Shown piece after piece: positions 63,576 to 64,000 of a stretch of DNA of 64,000 bases. Made by a program: the position numbers and the translations under genes. Source of the stretch: Rhodoferax ferrireducens T118. GTDB lineage: Bacteria > Pseudomonadota > Gammaproteobacteria > Burkholderiales > Burkholderiaceae_C. Each line of letters begins with the position of its first letter. Within the stretch, counting starts at the first letter, position 1. The notes under the pieces are model-generated. The model had not been told where the DNA came from. It was given only the letters and a program-made list of their open reading frames with translations, and did no database searches. The stretch spans positions 186,001-250,000 of the forward strand of contig NC_007901.1 in the NCBI RefSeq assembly GCF_000013605.1, given 5' to 3'.

Positions 63576-64000
63576 TCGGCGCCGACAGCCTTGGCCTGAC
63601 GGATGGCGCGCATGTGAGCGTTGGGTCTGAGATGTGGCCGGTCCTCGTGCAACGTGCAGCCGTTGTGCTCACTGCCGCTGCGATCGGACTGCGATTCTGG
63701 CCTGCCGTGGACTGGCTGCTGGTTTTGGCCGGTCTGATGATGGCGACATTCGCGATGGGCAGAATGCCGCGAGGCTTGGCCTTTGCGACGTTTTCTGCCT
63801 ATTACCTCGCTGAATCGTCTCCTCTCATCGCCGCAGGCAGCTCCATCATGGGCACCGAATTGCTGACCAGTGCGGCGTGGTGGTTGTTTCATGGCCTTTT
63901 CAGTTCCTTGCCGATCCTTCTTTTGCGAGGTCGAGCGCCAGGGCTGCGAGCGTCGCTGGTGGCGTTTCTATACATTGTGCCGCCCTTTGGGACATTGGTC
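63572..64000 (+). CDS. TraB-like multi-span membrane protein, 5' part only
   Basis: From ATG 63572, overlapping the transglycosylase stop, the frame is open for 143 codons to the window edge. After MIGADSLGLTDGAHVG it has at least four hydrophobic spans (VVLTAAAIGLRFWPAVDWLLV, LVFAGLMMATFA-like, LTSAAWWLFHGLFSSLPILL, LVAFLYIVPPFG). The pattern recalls TraB of Ti-type plasmids, a membrane protein next to a nitrilase/acyltransferase part that lies beyond the edge. The call is an inference from context and hydrophobicity. Confidence 0.5.
   Translation, partial: MIGADSLGLTDGAHVSVGSEMWPVLVQRAAVVLTAAAIGLRFWPAVDWLLVLAGLMMATFAMGRMPRGLAFATFSAYYLAESSPLIAAGSSIMGTELLTSAAWWLFHGLFSSLPILLLRGRAPGLRASLVAFLYIVPPFGTLV

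Noticed and set aside
1..64000. CRISPR arrays, tRNA or rRNA genes
   Set aside because: No regular spaced direct repeats, cloverleaf or rRNA sequence was seen on either strand.

Overview
The window looks like part of a large conjugative plasmid (or a plasmid-like integrative element) of a betaproteobacterium, probably Burkholderiales. The host is inferred only from the codon and protein style. The plasmid reading rests on an actin-type (ParM-like) partition gene beside a cluster of palindromes at 60.6-62.0 kb, a VirB1-like lytic transglycosylase, and the start of a TraB-like membrane gene that runs off the right edge. Two tyrosine recombinases and two toxin-antitoxin pairs add to the mobile-element character. 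There is no rRNA, tRNA, CRISPR array or complete insertion sequence, and no replication initiator.

1-21.3 kb (minus strand): a long array of about 43 mostly very small genes, 45-200 codons each, almost all preceded by the same AGGAAA-type ribosome site and only 5-30 bases apart. Most are orphans. Exceptions are four larger regulators or effectors: a 737-residue orphan; a 790-residue protein with an AcrVA2-like C-terminus; an 887-residue regulator with four XRE helix-turn-helix units and a sigma-70 region-4-like motif; and a 446-residue AcrVA2-family anti-CRISPR homologue. The array also holds a solo ADP-ribosyltransferase-like protein, a small P-loop ATPase and several membrane or secreted small proteins. 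It looks like an anti-defence or establishment region.

21.3-31.6 kb (mostly minus strand): HigBA, a catalytic-domain-only tyrosine recombinase, a candidate terminator-ended small RNA, and then short transcription units. At least eight genes here carry a related structured 5' leader. In each, a GGG-loop hairpin can be opened by a downstream arm, and that arm is often also complementary to the ribosome site. Three rho-independent terminators and a duplicated promoter block punctuate these units. I consider this leader family the most novel signal in the window.

31.6-55.2 kb (plus strand): a phage-like DNA module (VRR-NUC nuclease, PD-(D/E)XK nuclease, SNF2 helicase, C39-like peptidase); a secreted toxin with a candidate immunity protein; a 1088-residue orphan; a Gp37/Gp68 (DUF5131) protein; a YdjM-like membrane protein; and a Wadjet-like (MukBEF/JetABCD-type) anti-plasmid operon in the unusual order SMC, KITE, kleisin, Toprim. 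These are followed by a frameshifted DUF1294 remnant, a TSPPY-type DNA methyltransferase and an Xre-RES toxin-antitoxin pair.

55.3-64 kb: a large integrase on the minus strand; about 3 kb without convincing genes but with a dense stem-loop block; four GGGCC-centred palindromes; the ParM-like gene with a possible DNA-binding partner; and the left end of the transfer region. Together the content combines maintenance (partition, toxin-antitoxin), inter-element warfare (Wadjet, methyltransferase, secreted toxin) and counter-defence (AcrVA2 homologues).
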